Shown here piece by piece: positions 6,035 to 7,643 of a stretch of 7,643 nucleotides of DNA (its first letter is position 1; each line of letters opens with the position of its first letter). Below the pieces are notes generated by a model. It did not search any database, had not been told where the DNA came from, and worked only from the letters and a program-made list of their open reading frames with translations. This stretch comes from Clostridia bacterium (GTDB taxonomy: Bacteria; Bacillota; Clostridia; Oscillospirales; Acutalibacteraceae): assembly GCA_030536195.1 (NCBI GenBank), contig JAUNQL010000047.1:1-7643 (forward strand), written 5' to 3'. Position numbers and translations under genes: made by a program.

Positions 6035-7309
6035 ATGAGTAAATATCCAGAATATTCACACGTTGAATCTAAAAAATGGTTTGATAGAGCACTCGCAGCT
6101 GTTCCATCAGGCGTATACGGCCACCTCGGCCCATCAGAAGGACTTTTCCTTCCAATCACAAAATGGCCACTTATGTGTGACCATGCTAAGGGCACATATT
6201 TCTGGGATGTAGACGGCAACCGTTACATCGACTACATGTGCGCTTATGGTCCTAACGTTCTTGGTTACTGCGATGACGAAGTTGACGCAGCAGCTATTGA
6301 GCAGCTTAAGACAGGTAACTGCACAACATCTGTTTCTTACAAGATGGTAGAGTGTGCAGAGCTCCTTAAGGACACAGTTGACTGCGCTGACTGGGCATTC
6401 TTCATGAAGAACGGTTCTGACGCAACAACATTCTCAGTAATGTGCGCTCGTGCACATACTGGCAAGAAAAAGATCGTATTGTTCAAGGGTTACTACCATG
6501 GTGACTTCCAGTGGGCTCAGAAGGCTGACTATCCTGGTATCCTTCCAGAGGAAGTTGCAAACAACATAGTTATTCCTTGGTTTGATATGGAAGCTCTCCA
6601 GAGAGTATACGACGAGAATCATGGCGATATCGCTGCTATCATTGCTCAGCCTTATGACCATGGTAACTTCTATGACAACGTTTGCGCTACTAAGGAACAG
6701 TGGGCAGCAGTTCGTAAGTTCTGCGATGATCACGGTATGCTCCTTATCATCGATGACGTTCGTGTAGGTTTCCGTCTTGACCTCGCTGGTTCTGACCATT
6801 ACTACGGCTTCAAGGCAGACCTTATCTGCTTCTGCAAGGCTCTTGCTAATGGTTACAACATGTCTTGCTGCTGCGGTGGCGAGCATATGAGAGCAACTGC
6901 TTCTTCAGTTGTTTATACAGGTTCTTATTGGCTTTCAGCTGAGCCATTTGCAGCTTGTATCGCTTGTATCAACAAGATGAAGAGACTCGACACTCCAACA
7001 ATGTTCCGTGAAAAGGGAACAAAGCTTATGGATGGTCTTGTAGCTGCTGGTAAGACTCACAACATCGACCTCAAGGTTTCTGGTGAGCCAGCTCTCTTCT
7101 ATTTCCGTATTGCTAATGATGATAACCTTATGCTCCACCAGGAGTGGATTGCTGAGTGCGTAAGCCGTGGTATCTTCTTCGCATCTCACCACAACCACTT
7201 CATCAACGCTTCACTTACTGATGCTGATATCGACTACACAATCGACGTAGCTAACGATGCATTCTCAGTAGTAGCTGAGCGTCATCCAGAGTTTGGTTTG
7301 ATCAAATAA
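6035..7309 (+). CDS. Class III PLP-dependent aminotransferase, glutamate-1-semialdehyde aminomutase-like
   Basis: This is a cytosolic fold-type I PLP enzyme of 424 residues, the usual size for the glutamate-1-semialdehyde 2,1-aminomutase (HemL) group. Features in order are AKGTYFWDVDGNRYIDY (51-67), NGSDATTFSVMCARAHTGKKKI (126-147; PLP phosphate loop), GYYHGD (152-157), IIDDVRVGFR (238-247; Asp240 for the pyridine nitrogen) and FCKALANGY (266-274; Lys268 as Schiff-base lysine), followed by the cofactor-loop region YTGSYWLSAEPFAA. Differences from true HemL are DDV for DEV, an unusual GSYWLSAEP for GTLSGNP, and a Cys-rich active-site stretch (C265, C267, C278-C280). No heme genes are nearby, so hemL is not assigned. 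GAGGGG 8 bases upstream sets the start. With an SCP2-like protein before it and a transketolase subunit after it, it probably transaminates a keto sugar or related carbonyl compound; the substrate is unknown. Confidence 0.88.
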   Translation: MSKYPEYSHVESKKWFDRALAAVPSGVYGHLGPSEGLFLPITKWPLMCDHAKGTYFWDVDGNRYIDYMCAYGPNVLGYCDDEVDAAAIEQLKTGNCTTSVSYKMVECAELLKDTVDCADWAFFMKNGSDATTFSVMCARAHTGKKKIVLFKGYYHGDFQWAQKADYPGILPEEVANNIVIPWFDMEALQRVYDENHGDIAAIIAQPYDHGNFYDNVCATKEQWAAVRKFCDDHGMLLIIDDVRVGFRLDLAGSDHYYGFKADLICFCKALANGYNMSCCCGGEHMRATASSVVYTGSYWLSAEPFAACIACINKMKRLDTPTMFREKGTKLMDGLVAAGKTHNIDLKVSGEPALFYFRIANDDNLMLHQEWIAECVSRGIFFASHHNHFINASLTDADIDYTIDVANDAFSVVAERHPEFGLIK

Positions 7310-7359
7310 TTTCGGTTATAAAAATTTTTTATAAATCTATTTGAAAGGGGAAATCAAAA

Positions 7360-7643
7360 ATGCCTGCAAATTACGGTACTTTTGATAAAGCCGAATGGCT
7401 TCGCCTCGAGAAGAAGGCTGACGAACTTCGTCGTTTGACAGTTCAGACTTCTGTTTGGGGTGGATCAGGACATTTGGGCGGCGCTATGTCAGCTATTGAC
7501 GTCATGACAATCCTTTATCACAGATTCATGAAGCTCGATCCTAATGATCCAAAATATGAGGATAGAGACCGCTTCGTACTCTCAAAGGGTCACGCAGCAG
7601 TTGGTTATGCTCCAGTTCTTGTTGATTATGGTTATATGCCAAT
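7360..7643 (+). CDS. Transketolase, N-terminal (TPP-binding) subunit, 3'-truncated by window edge
   Basis: Ninety-four complete codons are visible; the gene continues past the window. Transketolase moves two-carbon ketol units between sugars using thiamine diphosphate. The visible part matches the N-terminal half: SGHLGGAMSAIDVMTILYH (the His corresponds to E. coli TktA His26) and DRFVLSKGHAAVGYAPVL (His66 equivalent). The SKGHA form and the spacing suggest the split type, with separate subunits of about 270-300 residues, but the cut end prevents proof. ATG 7360-7362 has AAAGGGG 9 bases upstream. It lies 50 bases after the aminotransferase with no convincing terminator between, so it is probably in the same operon. 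A dedicated pathway enzyme rather than the housekeeping pentose-phosphate transketolase is plausible from context. Confidence 0.9.
   Translation, partial: MPANYGTFDKAEWLRLEKKADELRRLTVQTSVWGGSGHLGGAMSAIDVMTILYHRFMKLDPNDPKYEDRDRFVLSKGHAAVGYAPVLVDYGYMP

Noticed and set aside
6035..7309. Naming the aminotransferase hemL (glutamate-1-semialdehyde 2,1-aminomutase)
   Set aside because: The fold and motifs fit the group, but the cofactor loop and the acidic motif differ, and the neighbours are not tetrapyrrole genes. A family-level call is safer.
7316..7334. AT-only palindrome (TTATAAAAA/TTTTTATAA) after the aminotransferase stop as a terminator
   Set aside because: The stem has no G-C pairs and almost no loop, and a good ribosome binding site and ATG follow within 30 bases. 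It is unlikely to terminate transcription.

Overview
The window looks like a low-to-moderate GC Firmicute, most likely a clostridial (Lachnospiraceae-like) anaerobe. This rests on an HPr kinase/phosphorylase of Firmicute type, strong AAGGAGG-type ribosome binding sites before nearly every gene, TGn-extended -10 promoters and compact operons. The species cannot be fixed from the sequence. The window holds seven protein genes, two of them cut by its edges. No RNA gene, insertion sequence, CRISPR array or phage gene was seen.

Layout. (1) 1-846, plus strand: hprK, missing its N-terminus at the window edge. (2) 862-888: a strong bidirectional terminator between hprK and the convergent operon. (3) 5040-900, minus strand: a three-gene proton-translocating transhydrogenase operon, pntAA (NAD(H)-binding domain I) - pntAB (short membrane subunit) - pntB (membrane domain II plus domain III). 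A hairpin resembling an internal terminator or attenuator lies between pntAA and pntAB, and pntAB and pntB overlap as TAATG. (4) 5041-5254: a divergent intergenic region with one good promoter in each direction. (5) 5255-7643, plus strand: an operon of an SCP2-like protein, a class III (glutamate-1-semialdehyde aminomutase-like) PLP aminotransferase, and the first part of a split-type transketolase N-terminal subunit running off the window.

The standout is pntB. It encodes 860 residues, against about 460 for a normal PntB, because the C-terminal nucleotide-binding domain III is present three times in tandem. The copies are about 92% identical and intact, and are joined by Ala/Pro/acidic linkers like those that tether swinging domains. 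In all three copies the Lys-Arg-Ser triplet that holds the 2'-phosphate of NADP(H) in the E. coli enzyme (beta K424-R425-S426) is replaced by Asn-Phe/Tyr-Asp, while the other core motifs are kept. This may therefore be a multi-headed transhydrogenase with altered nucleotide preference.

How the genes may work together. The pnt proteins would form a membrane enzyme coupling hydride transfer between nicotinamide nucleotides to proton movement, so they set redox balance. HprK senses glycolytic state and controls carbon catabolite repression. The plus-strand operon probably carries out a sugar or amino-sugar conversion of unknown substrate. Only the pnt genes are functionally linked with confidence; links to hprK and to the aminotransferase/transketolase operon are inferred from position.
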